A stretch of 64,000 nt of DNA from Rhodanobacter sp. 67-28 (lineage in GTDB: Bacteria; Pseudomonadota; Gammaproteobacteria; Xanthomonadales; Rhodanobacteraceae): assembly GCA_001898415.1 (NCBI GenBank), contig MKTU01000039.1, forward strand, positions 40,030 through 104,029, read 5' to 3'. The notes below the pieces were generated by a model. The model was not told the DNA's origin, ran no database searches, and saw only the letters and a list, made by a program, of their open reading frames with translations. Made by a program: the position numbers and the translations under genes. Numbering within the stretch: position 1 is the stretch's first letter; each line of letters starts with the position of its first letter. Of the stretch, positions 8,810 through 17,337 are shown in pieces.

Positions 8810-10801
8810 TCAGCCGCCCTGCCCCATCCGCGCGATCCAGCGGTACATCACCACGATCGTCGCGGTGAAGGCGAGGCCGCCGATCCAGATCGCCGGGGTC
8901 GCGAAACTTTCGCCCACCACGGCCAGCGGCGACTGGTTGCCGGACAGCGCCACCGCTGCCGCCACGATCACGCCGAGCAGGCTCTCGCCCACGATCAGGC
9001 CCGACGCCAGCAGCACGCCCAACTGCTTGGTCGGCTCCGCCTTGGGGCCGCGCTCGGCACGCTTGTCGAACCAGGCGCCGACCATCGCGCCGACCACCAC
9101 CATCAGCGTGGTCGAGGTGGGCAGGTAGATGCCCAGGCCCACCGCCAGCGGCGGCAGGCGCATCGACTTGCCGTTCTTGCCCAGCACCTCGTCGACCACG
9201 ATCAGCACCGCGCCGATGCCGCCGCCGATGGCGATCAGGCTCCAGTCGATGTTGCCGGTGATCACGCCCTGCGCCAGCGCCGAGATCAGCCCGGCCTGCG
9301 GCGCCGGCAACGCGCGCGCGGGGTCCACGCCCGGCGCGCCGAGGAAACCGTAGGCCTGGTTCAGCAGGTCCAGCACCGGCGGAATCACCAGCGCGCCGGC
9401 GATCACGCCGATCACCAGCGCCCATTGCTGCAGCGAGGGCGTGGCGTCCACCAGCTGCCCGGTCTTGAGATCCTGCAGGTTGTTGTTGGCGATGGAGGCC
9501 ACCGCGAACACGATCGAGGTGATGAACAGCGCGAAGGCCACCAGCGCCTTGCCGGCGTCCTCCGGCACCAGCGACTTCACCCCCAGCACCAGCAGCAGCG
9601 CGGCGATGATCACCACCAGGATGCCCACGCCCGACAGCGGGCTGTTGGACGAGCCGATCAGGCCAGCCATGTAGCCGCATACCGCGGAAACCAGGAAGCT
9701 CATGATGATCACGAACACCACGCCGCCGATCACCAGCAGCGCCATGTGCTCGCCCAGCCCGCTGATGTTGGCGAAGTGGCCCAGCAGCCACGCTACCGGG
9801 ATCAGGCACAGCAAGGTGATGATGCCGACCTGGCCGATCGGCATGTCGTGTTCGGTGCGCGGCAGCGAATGCAGCGTGCCCGCCTTGCGCGCGCTGGAGG
9901 CGCGCATCGCGCCGGCCAGGCCGCCGATCACCGGCTTGACCAGCTTGGCCAGCGTCCAGATCGCCGCCACGCCGATGGTGCCGGCGCCCACGAAACGCAC
10001 GTAGTGGCTCCAGGTGGCCTGGGCAGCTTCCGCCGCCGCGCCGCCCTCCGGATGCAGCAGCAGGAAGTGCGGCACCGCCCAGCCCCAGCCGATGATCGCG
10101 CCCAGCAGCATCGCCACGCCCACCCACAGGCCCACCAGGTGTCCCACCGCGAACAGCGCGAAGGAGAGACCGAAGTCGAAACCGCTAGCCGCACCCCGAT
10201 CACCGATGCGGAAATAGCTGGACACCGCGGCGGCGAAGATCTTGGTCTGCACGACCACGTAGAACGCCGCCGAGACGATCGAGCCCACCACCACCGCCTT
10301 CAGCCCGGCACCGCCGGACTCCACCGACTCGGCGGCCTCCGGCGAATCGCCCGAGCCCACCTTGAGCACCTCGGCGCAGGCCACGCCTTCCGGATACGGC
10401 AAGTCGGAATCGGTGACCAGCGCGCGGCGCAGCGGGATGGTGTACATCACGCCGAGGATGCCGCCGGTGGCGCAGATGCCGAAGCTCATCCAGAACGGGA
10501 AGCCGTTCCAGTAGCCCAGGATCACCAGGCCCGGCAGGACGAAGATGATCGCCGACAGCGTGCCGGCGGCCGAGGCCACCGTCTGCACGATGTTGTTCTC
10601 CTGCACGGTGGAGTTCTTCAACGCGCGCAGGATCGCCATGGAAATCACCGCGGCGGGGATCGAGGTGGCGAAGGTGAGTCCGGCCTTGAGGCCAAAGAAC
10701 ACGTTCGCAGCGGTGAACACCACGGTGATCACGATGCCGATGATGACGCCACGAAGGGTGAGCTCGCGGCGCGATGGGCTGGACAAGACTGGCTGGGTCA
10801 C
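8810..10801 (-). CDS. OPT-family oligopeptide transporter
   Basis: The product has 663 residues, and I place its start at a GTG (10799-10801 on the complement) preceded by a strong GGGGGAGA ribosome binding site. It has about 15 hydrophobic segments and the family signatures RGVIIGIVITVVFTAANVFF near the N-terminus, IPLRRALV-x4-LPYPEGVACAEVLK, and GYMAGLIGSSNSPLSGVGIL. The last matches the NPG/NSP-type OPT motif. OPT proteins take up oligopeptides or metal-chelate complexes with protons. The substrate is unknown. The methyltransferase gene lies 74 bases upstream on the same strand and could share its transcript. Confidence 0.93.
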   Translation of the reverse strand: MTQPVLSSPSRRELTLRGVIIGIVITVVFTAANVFFGLKAGLTFATSIPAAVISMAILRALKNSTVQENNIVQTVASAAGTLSAIIFVLPGLVILGYWNGFPFWMSFGICATGGILGVMYTIPLRRALVTDSDLPYPEGVACAEVLKVGSGDSPEAAESVESGGAGLKAVVVGSIVSAAFYVVVQTKIFAAAVSSYFRIGDRGAASGFDFGLSFALFAVGHLVGLWVGVAMLLGAIIGWGWAVPHFLLLHPEGGAAAEAAQATWSHYVRFVGAGTIGVAAIWTLAKLVKPVIGGLAGAMRASSARKAGTLHSLPRTEHDMPIGQVGIITLLCLIPVAWLLGHFANISGLGEHMALLVIGGVVFVIIMSFLVSAVCGYMAGLIGSSNSPLSGVGILVVIIAALLLVLGVKSLVPEDAGKALVAFALFITSIVFAVASIANNNLQDLKTGQLVDATPSLQQWALVIGVIAGALVIPPVLDLLNQAYGFLGAPGVDPARALPAPQAGLISALAQGVITGNIDWSLIAIGGGIGAVLIVVDEVLGKNGKSMRLPPLAVGLGIYLPTSTTLMVVVGAMVGAWFDKRAERGPKAEPTKQLGVLLASGLIVGESLLGVIVAAAVALSGNQSPLAVVGESFATPAIWIGGLAFTATIVVMYRWIARMGQGG

Positions 10802-10875
10802 TTCGTGCTCTCCCCCGATGAAAACTGCCGCGCACGATAGCGCGGAACCGTCGCCCGGCGATACGCCGGCCTTCG

Positions 10876-11484
10876 TCAGCCAGGCAGCCGCGCGCGCTCC
10901 AGCGCGGCCACATGCTGCTCCAGTCGCGGCCCGAGATAGCAATGCGATCCGCACGGCAACAGGCCCACGCGGCCGAACTCGCGCAAGTACCAGGCGGGAG
11001 CGCGCGCGATGAAACCCTGGCGGTCGCCCGCCACGTCGTCGCGGCTGGTGAACACTTCCAGAAAGGCCACGCCATCGAGCATCTCGCCGATACCGTGCAG
11101 CCCGGCACGGATCTCGGCTGGCTTGAGGTAGTGCAGCACGTCGCTGCACACGATCAGGTCGAAGCGGGTGTCGAAGCGCAGCTGTTCGAGCTGGCCGAAG
11201 CGCGCCAGGCCGATCCGGCGGCTGCGGCCGTAACGCGCCACCACGTACTCGCTGGCATCCAGCCCGCGATACTCCACGCCTGGTCGCAGCGCGCGCAGCG
11301 GCGCCCGCCACGTGGCTTCGCCGCAACCCACGTCCAGCACGTTGCGGATCGTGCGGCCCAGGTAGTACTCGGTTTGCGCCACCGCCATCGCCACCTTGCG
11401 CCGCAACTCGGCCGGGGAGCCGACCGCATGGCGCGGGTCGCGATACCACTTGTCGAAATAGATGCGGTCGTAGGTCTTGGGCAT
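10876..11484 (-). CDS. Class I SAM-dependent methyltransferase
   Basis: The product has 202 residues with no signal peptide. SAM-binding motif I is NVLDVGCGEATWRAPL near residue 48, an acidic loop EYRGLDASEYVV follows, and DLIVCSDVLHYL is the motif-II/post-II region. The ATG at 11484 (MPKTYDRIYFDKWYRD) is followed directly by the family-like N-terminus. The substrate is not recognisable. It is the first gene of a possible two-gene unit with the OPT transporter. Confidence 0.85.
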   Translation of the reverse strand: MPKTYDRIYFDKWYRDPRHAVGSPAELRRKVAMAVAQTEYYLGRTIRNVLDVGCGEATWRAPLRALRPGVEYRGLDASEYVVARYGRSRRIGLARFGQLEQLRFDTRFDLIVCSDVLHYLKPAEIRAGLHGIGEMLDGVAFLEVFTSRDDVAGDRQGFIARAPAWYLREFGRVGLLPCGSHCYLGPRLEQHVAALERARLPG

Positions 11485-11611
11485 GGCTTCCCGGCGCGGG
11501 CCGGAGTGGCTGGCGGATGAACGCCCATGGTAGCGCGCGGCACGGCATCACTTTTCGCATGCGTTTCGCTTGCGATGCTCGCCCCGCCCCCGACCACCCG
11601 GAGCCAACACC

Positions 11612-11899
11612 ATGCCCATGATCCGTTTTCGCCTGATCGGCAGTCGCGCCGACGCCGACACCCTCATTATCGGCCTGCACGGCATCGACGGCGTCGAGCA
11701 CATCGAGGAAATCGACGACCCCGCGCTGGGCATCCGCGACGACTCCAGCTCGCTGGGTTCGGCCGGCGACAGCGACGCACATGCCTATCTCATCGAAGTG
11801 GGCGCGGCCAGCGACAGCCTGGCCGACGACGTGCGCATGAACGCCGAAGTACTGGCCAGCGAATGCAGCGCCGGCATCGAGTTCGTGGATGATTTCTGA
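11612..11899 (+). CDS. Small acidic protein of unknown function
   Basis: From the ATG at 11612 this encodes 95 residues (MPMIRFRLIGSRADADTLI...). It is strongly acidic (many Asp/Glu), has no membrane segment or signal peptide, and includes GLHGIDGVEHIEEIDD and a C-terminal ECSAGIEFVDDF. The alternation of short strands and a helix suggests a small alpha/beta fold of ferredoxin type. I do not recognise a family. Codon use matches the neighbours, and the gene diverges from the methyltransferase. It is probably real, because the frame has no competing ORF and the start follows an intergenic gap. Confidence 0.65.
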   Translation: MPMIRFRLIGSRADADTLIIGLHGIDGVEHIEEIDDPALGIRDDSSSLGSAGDSDAHAYLIEVGAASDSLADDVRMNAEVLASECSAGIEFVDDF

Positions 11900-11936
11900 A
11901 AGCCGCGACGACGCCGGTCACCCCGGCGCGCTGGGG

Positions 11937-12383
11937 CTACGGGACGCGACGGTAGCTGCCCTGCATGACCTTCTCCCAGCTTGTACCGCCGTCGAACGAG
12001 CTTTCCAGCACCAGGGTGAACTCGTCGTTGCCCAGCCAGTGGTACACATGTCGTGTCTGCCCGCGCGACGAACTGCGCACGAACACCAGCCGATCGCCGT
12101 CGCGATATCCGGGCGCAGGTTCTGCGGGAGTGAAGCCGTAGCTGTCGAACCAGTGCAGCGCGAAGTCGCCGGGACTGGCACCGTCGGCGAATACCGCGTG
12201 CGCCTGCAGCGCGGGTTGGCCGTCCCGCGTTTCGCGGTAATCCATCAGCAGCACCCTGCCGCCGAGGGCCAACCGCCCGCTGATCTGCGCGAGCGCCGGG
12301 CCGCCCTCGCCCCAGCGAGTCGTCGCGATGGTTTCCTCGCCTTCCCATGCCCCATCGAAACGGGCGAGCAGATCGTCTCTCAT
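11937..12383 (-). CDS. DUF1579-like lipocalin-type protein
   Basis: The product has 148 residues with no signal peptide. It resembles the DUF1579 family: an N-terminal FDGAWEGEE, then beta-rich text with LLMDYRETRDG, ALHWFDSYGF and LVLESSFDGGTSWEKVMQGSYRR. These proteins form small beta barrels, and their ligands are unknown. Its ATG overlaps the stop of the upstream membrane-protein gene by 4 bases, making it the third gene of a padR-led operon. Confidence 0.8.
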   Translation of the reverse strand: MRDDLLARFDGAWEGEETIATTRWGEGGPALAQISGRLALGGRVLLMDYRETRDGQPALQAHAVFADGASPGDFALHWFDSYGFTPAEPAPGYRDGDRLVFVRSSSRGQTRHVYHWLGNDEFTLVLESSFDGGTSWEKVMQGSYRRVP

Positions 12384-13312
12384 GATGTGCTCCGAGTCGT
12401 GCCGCGCACCAGCAGGTGTTTGGCCATGGCGCCGTGCAAGCGGCCGATTCCGCGTACCAGGTGCAGGGTGGCGAACAGCAGCACGGCGCCGAACAGGAAC
12501 ATCGCCAGCACCTCGGCCCAGCCAGGCACGTGCGGGCCGGAACCCCAGTCCAGCAGGATCGTGTGATCCACGTACAGGCCCTGCAGCCAGTCGCGGCCAA
12601 ACAGCATCGCCACCGGCAGTCCCAGCAGGCCCAGCGCGACGGCCAGCAGGACTGCGGTGATGATGAAGTACGCGATGCCCAGCGGCAACATCAGCACCAT
12701 GTAGAACAGCGTGGTCCAGGTGCGCGGGTCGGTAAACATGGCGCCGATCCGCCCCAGCAGCGGCACGCCGCGTTGCGGGTACGGTGGCCGCCGCGGCATG
12801 CGCACGCCCAGCAGCGCTTCCACGATGCGCCCTTCGAGCAGCGAGAGCCCCCGCATGCTGCCGATGAACAGCACTATGAACGGCAGGCCGATGATCAGCA
12901 CGGACAGGCCCGCCGACAGCGCGATGCCACCCAGGGCCAGCGTGAAATAGGCGATGCCCGTGGCCGACCCCAGCAGGATGTAGAACAGCGCACCCCAGGT
13001 ATGCAGGTCGGTCGCCACGCCGAAGAAGCGCCCGGCCAGCGAGCGACGCGGCGGTGCTGGCGGCGGGCGGATCGCCCGCTGCACCTTTATCTCCTGGTCG
13101 CGGTAGATCTCGGCCACCTCGTCCGGTGCGCCGTAGCTCTGCACCACTTGTTCGAGCATCGCCGCCTCGTCGCGTCCGGGGCGTTCGTAAAGCTCGGCGC
13201 GCAGGTGTTCCTCGGCGTCGTAGAGCGCATCCTGGATCAGCGCAGGGTCGGCCCCGCGCAGCGCGGCGCGCAGCTGATCGAGATATTGGGCAATCGTGCG
13301 TGGCGCGTTCAT
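12380..13312 (-). CDS. PadR-linked membrane protein (DUF1700/'sensor domain' family)
   Basis: The product has 310 residues. An N-terminal soluble helical domain of about 90 residues (YLDQLRAALRGAD, ALYDAEEHLRAEL, VVQSYGAPDEVAEIYRD) is typical of DUF1700/HAAS-type proteins encoded next to PadR regulators. It is followed by two pairs of long hydrophobic segments around 120-165 and 215-255, and a final one near 280-300. The two membrane blocks look like an internal duplication, each preceded by an FxDxxTWxxLFY-type motif (LHTWGALFYILL and PRTWTTLFYMVL). Its function is unknown. The start overlaps padR by 4 bases. Confidence 0.85.
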   Translation of the reverse strand: MNAPRTIAQYLDQLRAALRGADPALIQDALYDAEEHLRAELYERPGRDEAAMLEQVVQSYGAPDEVAEIYRDQEIKVQRAIRPPPAPPRRSLAGRFFGVATDLHTWGALFYILLGSATGIAYFTLALGGIALSAGLSVLIIGLPFIVLFIGSMRGLSLLEGRIVEALLGVRMPRRPPYPQRGVPLLGRIGAMFTDPRTWTTLFYMVLMLPLGIAYFIITAVLLAVALGLLGLPVAMLFGRDWLQGLYVDHTILLDWGSGPHVPGWAEVLAMFLFGAVLLFATLHLVRGIGRLHGAMAKHLLVRGTTRSTS

Positions 13313-13671
13313 GAAACCCCTCCTTGCAAGACGTTGTCGACCGAATCGCGGGTGGCGATCCACGCGGCGGTCCAGTCGCGCAGCGCGTCGCGCCCGGGCC
13401 GGGTGATGCGGTAATAGCGTCGCGGCGGTCCGCTGATCGAAGGCTCGACCTCGCTGGCCAGCAATCCCGACGCCTCGAGATTGCGCAGCACCGGATACAA
13501 CGCGCTCTGCTTGCCGGCGAGCACGCCCTCGCCCACCGCCTCCAGCCGCTTGGCGATCTGGTAGCCGTACATCGGCTGGCGCGACTGCGCCAGCACGGCC
13601 AGCAGGACCAGCGCCACCGTGCCGGTGGACAGCTCCTTCTGGAACTTCTTCAGTTGACTGCCGTCATCCAT
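13309..13671 (-). CDS. PadR-family transcriptional regulator
   Basis: From the ATG at 13671 (MDDGSQLKKFQKEL) the product has 120 residues; a GTG at 13692 is an alternative start. It has a winged-helix PadR core: VLLAVLAQSRQPMYGYQIAKRL, SALYPVLRNLEASGLLASEV, and the wing GPPRRYYRITRPGRDAL. The C-terminal dimerisation helix is short. PadR proteins usually repress their own operon in response to small molecules. Here it leads the membrane-protein and DUF1579 genes, and an inverted repeat lies just upstream. Confidence 0.92.
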   Translation of the reverse strand: MDDGSQLKKFQKELSTGTVALVLLAVLAQSRQPMYGYQIAKRLEAVGEGVLAGKQSALYPVLRNLEASGLLASEVEPSISGPPRRYYRITRPGRDALRDWTAAWIATRDSVDNVLQGGVS

Positions 13672-13701
13672 CGCGCTCACCCGCACTGTCACCTGTTACG
13701 G

Positions 13702-13736
13702 TATTCATTCTAGTGTGCAGTTATGACTAGTGAATA
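13702..13736. promoter_or_regulatory. Inverted repeat upstream of padR (operator candidate)
   Basis: TATTCA-TT-CTAGT (13702-13714) faces ACTAG-TGAATA (13726-13736). All 11 bases of the right arm match the complement of the left arm once a two-base insert is allowed. The site is AT-rich in a GC-rich region and lies 30-65 bases upstream of padR, in the divergent gap with the cyclophilin gene. It is a likely site for PadR autoregulation. This is inference; no binding data can be seen. Confidence 0.55.
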
Positions 13737-13819
13737 TGCCTGAAGTCATGCGCCTGCCGGCGACGCGGACGCTCTGCTAAGTTGCGGGTCTCGCCGTTGC
13801 AAACCTTGAGGGGATAGCC

Positions 13820-14761
13820 ATGCATGCACGTCGTCAATTCGCGGCCCTGACGCTGCTGGCCAGCCTGGTCGCCGTGCCGGCGCTCGCCGCCACGGATACC
13901 CAGGCGCCCACGCCGAGCCGCGCCGAGCTGTTGGCCAAGTCCACCGCGGCCGAATGGCGCACGCCCGACCCGCACAACCTGCTGGTGATGCGGCTGCAGA
14001 CGGGACGCGTGCTGATCGAGCTGGCGCCGGACTTCACCCCGCTGCATGCGGCGAACATCCGCACCATGGCGCGCCAGCACTATTACGACGGCCTGGCGAT
14101 CGTGCGTGTGCAGGACAACTTCGTCACGCAATGGGGCGACCCGGCGGGCGACAACAACGATCCCGCCAGCAAGCCGCGCTCGCTTGGCAAGGCGCACGCC
14201 ACGCTGCCGCCGGAATACACGCGGCCGATCGACCCGAGGCTGGAATGGACCCCGCTGCCCGACGGCGACGTCTATGCACCCGAGGTCGGTTTCAGTGAAG
14301 GCTTCCCCGCCGCGCGCGACCCGGCCAGCGGCGAGCAGTGGCTGACCCATTGCTACGGCATGGTCGGCGTGGGACGCGACATCGGCCCGGAAACCGGCAG
14401 CGGCAGCGAGCTGTACGTGGTGATCGGCCAGTCCCCGCGCCGGCTCGACCGCAACCTGGCGATCGCCGGCCGCGTGCTGGAAGGCATGCCGCTGCTGTCC
14501 GCCCTGCCGCGTGGTACCGGCCCGATGGGCTTCTACGACAAGCCCGCGCAACGCACGCCGATCGAATCCGTGCGACTGGCCTCCGAACTGCCGCCGGCGC
14601 AGCGCCCGGCCGTGCAGGTGCTGCGCACGGACAGCGCCACCTTCGCCGCCCTGCTCGACGCCCAGCGCCACCGGCATGACGATTTCTACAAGGTGTCGTC
14701 CGGCAAGGTCGGCCTGTGCAGCGTCGACATCCCCGTGCGTGAGCCGAAAGCAGCGCATTGA
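13820..14761 (+). CDS. Periplasmic peptidylprolyl isomerase (cyclophilin type)
   Basis: The product has 313 residues with a clear Sec signal peptide (FAALTLLASLVAVPALAA, cleavage after about residue 23). The cyclophilin domain follows, with MRLQTGRVLIELAPDFTPLHAANIRTMARQHYYDGLAIVRVQDNFVTQWGD matching the beta strands and the region of catalytic residues in split form (ARQHYYDGLAIVRV, NFVTQWGDP). SELYVVIGQSPRRLDRNLAI lies in the C-terminal half. It is larger than the 160-residue single-domain enzymes. It should catalyse prolyl isomerisation during folding of exported proteins. Confidence 0.88.
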   Translation: MHARRQFAALTLLASLVAVPALAATDTQAPTPSRAELLAKSTAAEWRTPDPHNLLVMRLQTGRVLIELAPDFTPLHAANIRTMARQHYYDGLAIVRVQDNFVTQWGDPAGDNNDPASKPRSLGKAHATLPPEYTRPIDPRLEWTPLPDGDVYAPEVGFSEGFPAARDPASGEQWLTHCYGMVGVGRDIGPETGSGSELYVVIGQSPRRLDRNLAIAGRVLEGMPLLSALPRGTGPMGFYDKPAQRTPIESVRLASELPPAQRPAVQVLRTDSATFAALLDAQRHRHDDFYKVSSGKVGLCSVDIPVREPKAAH

Positions 14762-14762
14762 C

Positions 14763-14831
14763 GCAGGGCAGCCCTGCCCGCCTGCTCTTCAACGCACCCG
14801 GACCAGGAGCGGCGGGCACTGCCCGCCCTGC
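14763..14831. repeat. REP-like inverted pair between convergent genes
   Basis: GCAGGGCAGCCCTGCCCGCC (14763-14782) and a 21-base copy in inverse orientation (14811-14831, GGCGGGCA...CCCTGC) flank a short loop in the gap between the cyclophilin gene and cysH. The arms match in their outer parts (GGCGGGCA and CCCTGC). The pair could also stop transcription from both sides. Confidence 0.6.
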
Positions 14832-14843
14832 GGGGACCCACCG

Positions 14844-15563
14844 TCACGCGATGCCGTGCAGTCCGCACTCGCGCTTGAGGCCGAAGAAGCGTGTTTCCTC
14901 AGGGTCCATGCCGGGCTCCCAACGGCGGCTGGTGTGGTGGTCGCCGATCGAGACGTAGCCCTGCTCCCACAGCGGGTGGTACGGCAGGCGATGGCGGCTG
15001 AGATAGTGGCCGACGTCGCGGTCGCTCCAGTCGGCCAGCGGGTGCAGTTTCCAGCGGCCGTGGCGGAGTTCGAGAAAGTCGATCGCGGCGCGGCTGCGCG
15101 ATTGCTGCCGGCGCAACCCGGCGATCCAGCTGCCGGCATGCAGTTCATCGAGCGCGCGCTGCATCGGCTCGATCTTGCGAACGCGGTTGTACTGGTCGAT
15201 GCCACTCACTCCCTGGCGCCACAACTGGCCGTGCCGCGCCTCCATCCGCGCGGGGCTGAGCGGCGACTGGTAGACCTTGAGATTGAGCCCGAGCCGCGCC
15301 GTCAGTTGGTCGACGAAATGGTAGGTCTCGGGGAACAGGTAACCGGTATCGATCAGGATCACCGGGATGTCCGGACGCTGGCGGCTGACCAGATGCAGCG
15401 ACACGGCGGCCTGCGCCCCGAAACTGGACGACAGCACGTGTTCTCCGGGCAGGTGCTCCAGCGCCCACGCCACCCGCTGCGCAGCGCTGCGCGTGGCCAG
15501 CATGGCGTTGATCCCCGCAAGCGCCTGCGCGTCGGGGGCGGTGTCCGCCGGCAGCGGTTTCAC
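14844..15563 (-). CDS. cysH: Phosphoadenylylsulfate (PAPS) reductase CysH
   Basis: The product has 239 residues. Motifs are [31 protein letters not shown] (PP-loop type ATP-pyrophosphatase fold), [10 protein letters not shown], and the C-terminal catalytic Cys in [10 protein letters not shown]. It lacks the paired CC...CxxC cysteines that bind an Fe-S cluster in APS reductases, so the enzyme should reduce PAPS to sulfite with thioredoxin. The ATG overlaps the end of cysI by 4 bases. It is the last gene of cysJIH. Confidence 0.95.
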   Translation of the reverse strand: MKPLPADTAPDAQALAGINAMLATRSAAQRVAWALEHLPGEHVLSSSFGAQAAVSLHLVSRQRPDIPVILIDTGYLFPETYHFVDQLTARLGLNLKVYQSPLSPARMEARHGQLWRQGVSGIDQYNRVRKIEPMQRALDELHAGSWIAGLRRQQSRSRAAIDFLELRHGRWKLHPLADWSDRDVGHYLSRHRLPYHPLWEQGYVSIGDHHTSRRWEPGMDPEETRFFGLKRECGLHGIA

Positions 15564-17254
15564 GCGAGCACCGTGGCGGCGATGCGCCGCGCAGGTGGTG
15601 GCTGCAGAACAGCCGCGCGCAGCAGGAAATCACCGAAGCCCTCGCCCGCCTCGCGCTCGGCGGCATAGCGCGCGAACAGCGGGTCGAGTGCAGCGAGGAT
15701 GGCCGCTTCGTCGACGTTCTCGCGCCAGACCTGGTTCAGGCGTTGGCCGCGGAAATCCGCGCCCAGGCGCAGGTCGTAACGCCCCGGGCCGCGACCGACC
15801 AGGGCGATCTCGCCCAGGTAAGGACGCGAGCAGCCGTTGGGGCAACCGGACAGGCGCAGCAGGATCGGCGTGTCGAGCAGGCCGTGCCGGTCCAGCAAGG
15901 CTTCCAGTTTCGGCAGCAGCGTCGGCAGGTAGCGCTCGCTCTCGGCCATCGCCAGGCCGCAGGTGGGCAGCGCCACGCAGGCGATCGCGTGCTGGCGGAT
16001 CGCGCTGTGCCTTTTGTAGCCGTCCATGCCGTGGCTGGCCACCAGGGCGTCGATCGCGGCGCGATCGGCGGCCGCCACGTTGGCGATGATCAGGTTCTGG
16101 TTGCAGGTGAGCCGGATGTCGCCGGTGTGCACGCCGGCCAGTTCGCGCATGCCGCTGAGCCAGGTGTGCGCTCCGCGGTCGAGCAGGCGGCCGGACTCCA
16201 CCTGCAAGGTCAGGTGCCAGCGCCCGGCATGGCCTTCGACCCAACCGTAGCGATCGCCGTTATTGTCGAAACGGAACGCGCGCGCCGGCTCCAGCGCGAA
16301 GCCCAGGCGCTGCTCGATCTCGGCCTTGACCGCACCGAGCCCAAGCGTGTCGATGGTGTACTTCAGCCGCGCATGCTTGCGCTCCTCGCGATCGCCCCGG
16401 TCGCGCTGCACGGCGATGACGGTTTCGGCCAGCGCGATGAGTTGCGACGGCCGCACGAAGCCGATCACGTCGGCCAGCCGCGGATAGGTGGCCGGGTCGC
16501 CATGGGTGGCACCCATGCCGCCGCCGATGCCCACGTTGAATCCAAGCAACTCGCCGTGTTCGACGATGGCGATCAGGGCCAGGTCCTGGGCGAACACGTC
16601 GATGTCGTTCTGCGGCGGGATCGCCAGCCCGATCTTGAACTTGCGCGGCAGGTAGGTGGCGCCGTACAGCGGTTCGCTTTCGTTGGCGGCTTCCTCGCCC
16701 ACCAGCTTTTCGCCATCGAGCCAGAACTCGTGGTAGGCGCGCGTCTTCGGCTTGAGGTGCTCGGACAGGCGCACCGCCCACGCGTACGCCGCCTCGTGCG
16801 CCGGCGATTCGACCGGGTTGGTGTTGCACACCACGTTGCGGTTGACGTCGCCGCAGGCGGCGATGGTGCTGGCCATGGCCGCGTTGATCGCGGCGATGGC
16901 GGGCTTCAGGTCGCGCTTGATGATGCCGTGCCACTGGAAGGTCTGCCGCGTGGTGATGCGCAGTCCGCTGGAGGCGTAGTCGCCGGCGATCCGGTCGAAG
17001 GCGAGCCACTGCGCCGGGGTCATCACGCCGCCAGGCAGGCGCGCGCGCACCATGAAGGCATACGCCGGTTCCAGCTTCTGGCGGCGGCGCTCGTCGCGGA
17101 TGTCGCGATCGTCCTGCATGTAGCTGCCGTGGAACTTCAGCAGCTTGGTGTCGCTCTCGGCGATCGCGCCGGTGACGGCATCGGCCAGCCCCTCGGCGAT
17201 GGTGCCGCGCAGGAGGCGGCTTTCGATCTTGATCTTTTCCAGGTGGGAAGGCAT
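15560..17254 (-). CDS. cysI: Sulfite reductase hemoprotein beta subunit CysI
   Basis: The product has 564 residues, close to the usual 570. The four Cys ligands of the siroheme/4Fe-4S centre are visible in [16 protein letters not shown] and [18 protein letters not shown]. The N-terminal [12 protein letters not shown] and the [13 protein letters not shown] siroheme-binding segment also match. It reduces sulfite to sulfide with electrons from CysJ. The gene lies between cysJ and cysH. A 13-bp inverted repeat sits in the 83-base gap to cysJ. Confidence 0.97.
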   Translation of the reverse strand: MPSHLEKIKIESRLLRGTIAEGLADAVTGAIAESDTKLLKFHGSYMQDDRDIRDERRRQKLEPAYAFMVRARLPGGVMTPAQWLAFDRIAGDYASSGLRITTRQTFQWHGIIKRDLKPAIAAINAAMASTIAACGDVNRNVVCNTNPVESPAHEAAYAWAVRLSEHLKPKTRAYHEFWLDGEKLVGEEAANESEPLYGATYLPRKFKIGLAIPPQNDIDVFAQDLALIAIVEHGELLGFNVGIGGGMGATHGDPATYPRLADVIGFVRPSQLIALAETVIAVQRDRGDREERKHARLKYTIDTLGLGAVKAEIEQRLGFALEPARAFRFDNNGDRYGWVEGHAGRWHLTLQVESGRLLDRGAHTWLSGMRELAGVHTGDIRLTCNQNLIIANVAAADRAAIDALVASHGMDGYKRHSAIRQHAIACVALPTCGLAMAESERYLPTLLPKLEALLDRHGLLDTPILLRLSGCPNGCSRPYLGEIALVGRGPGRYDLRLGADFRGQRLNQVWRENVDEAAILAALDPLFARYAAEREAGEGFGDFLLRAAVLQPPPARRIAATVLA

Positions 17255-17297
17255 CGGGATTCAAGCCAGTTCGCGTTCGGGTTGCATGCTTATTTGT

Positions 17298-17327
17298 TCG
17301 TCATTCCCGCGAAGGCGGGAATGACGA
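17298..17327. repeat. Palindromic repeat CGTCATTCCCGC / GCGGGAATGACG
   Basis: A perfect 13-bp inverted repeat with a 4-base loop (GAAG) lies in the cysJ-cysI gap. A second member of the same family is at 32869-32900. Inside the operon it may act as an RNA stem that affects stability or readthrough between cysJ and cysI. Confidence 0.75.
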
Positions 17328-17337
17328 CGCGGTTCAC

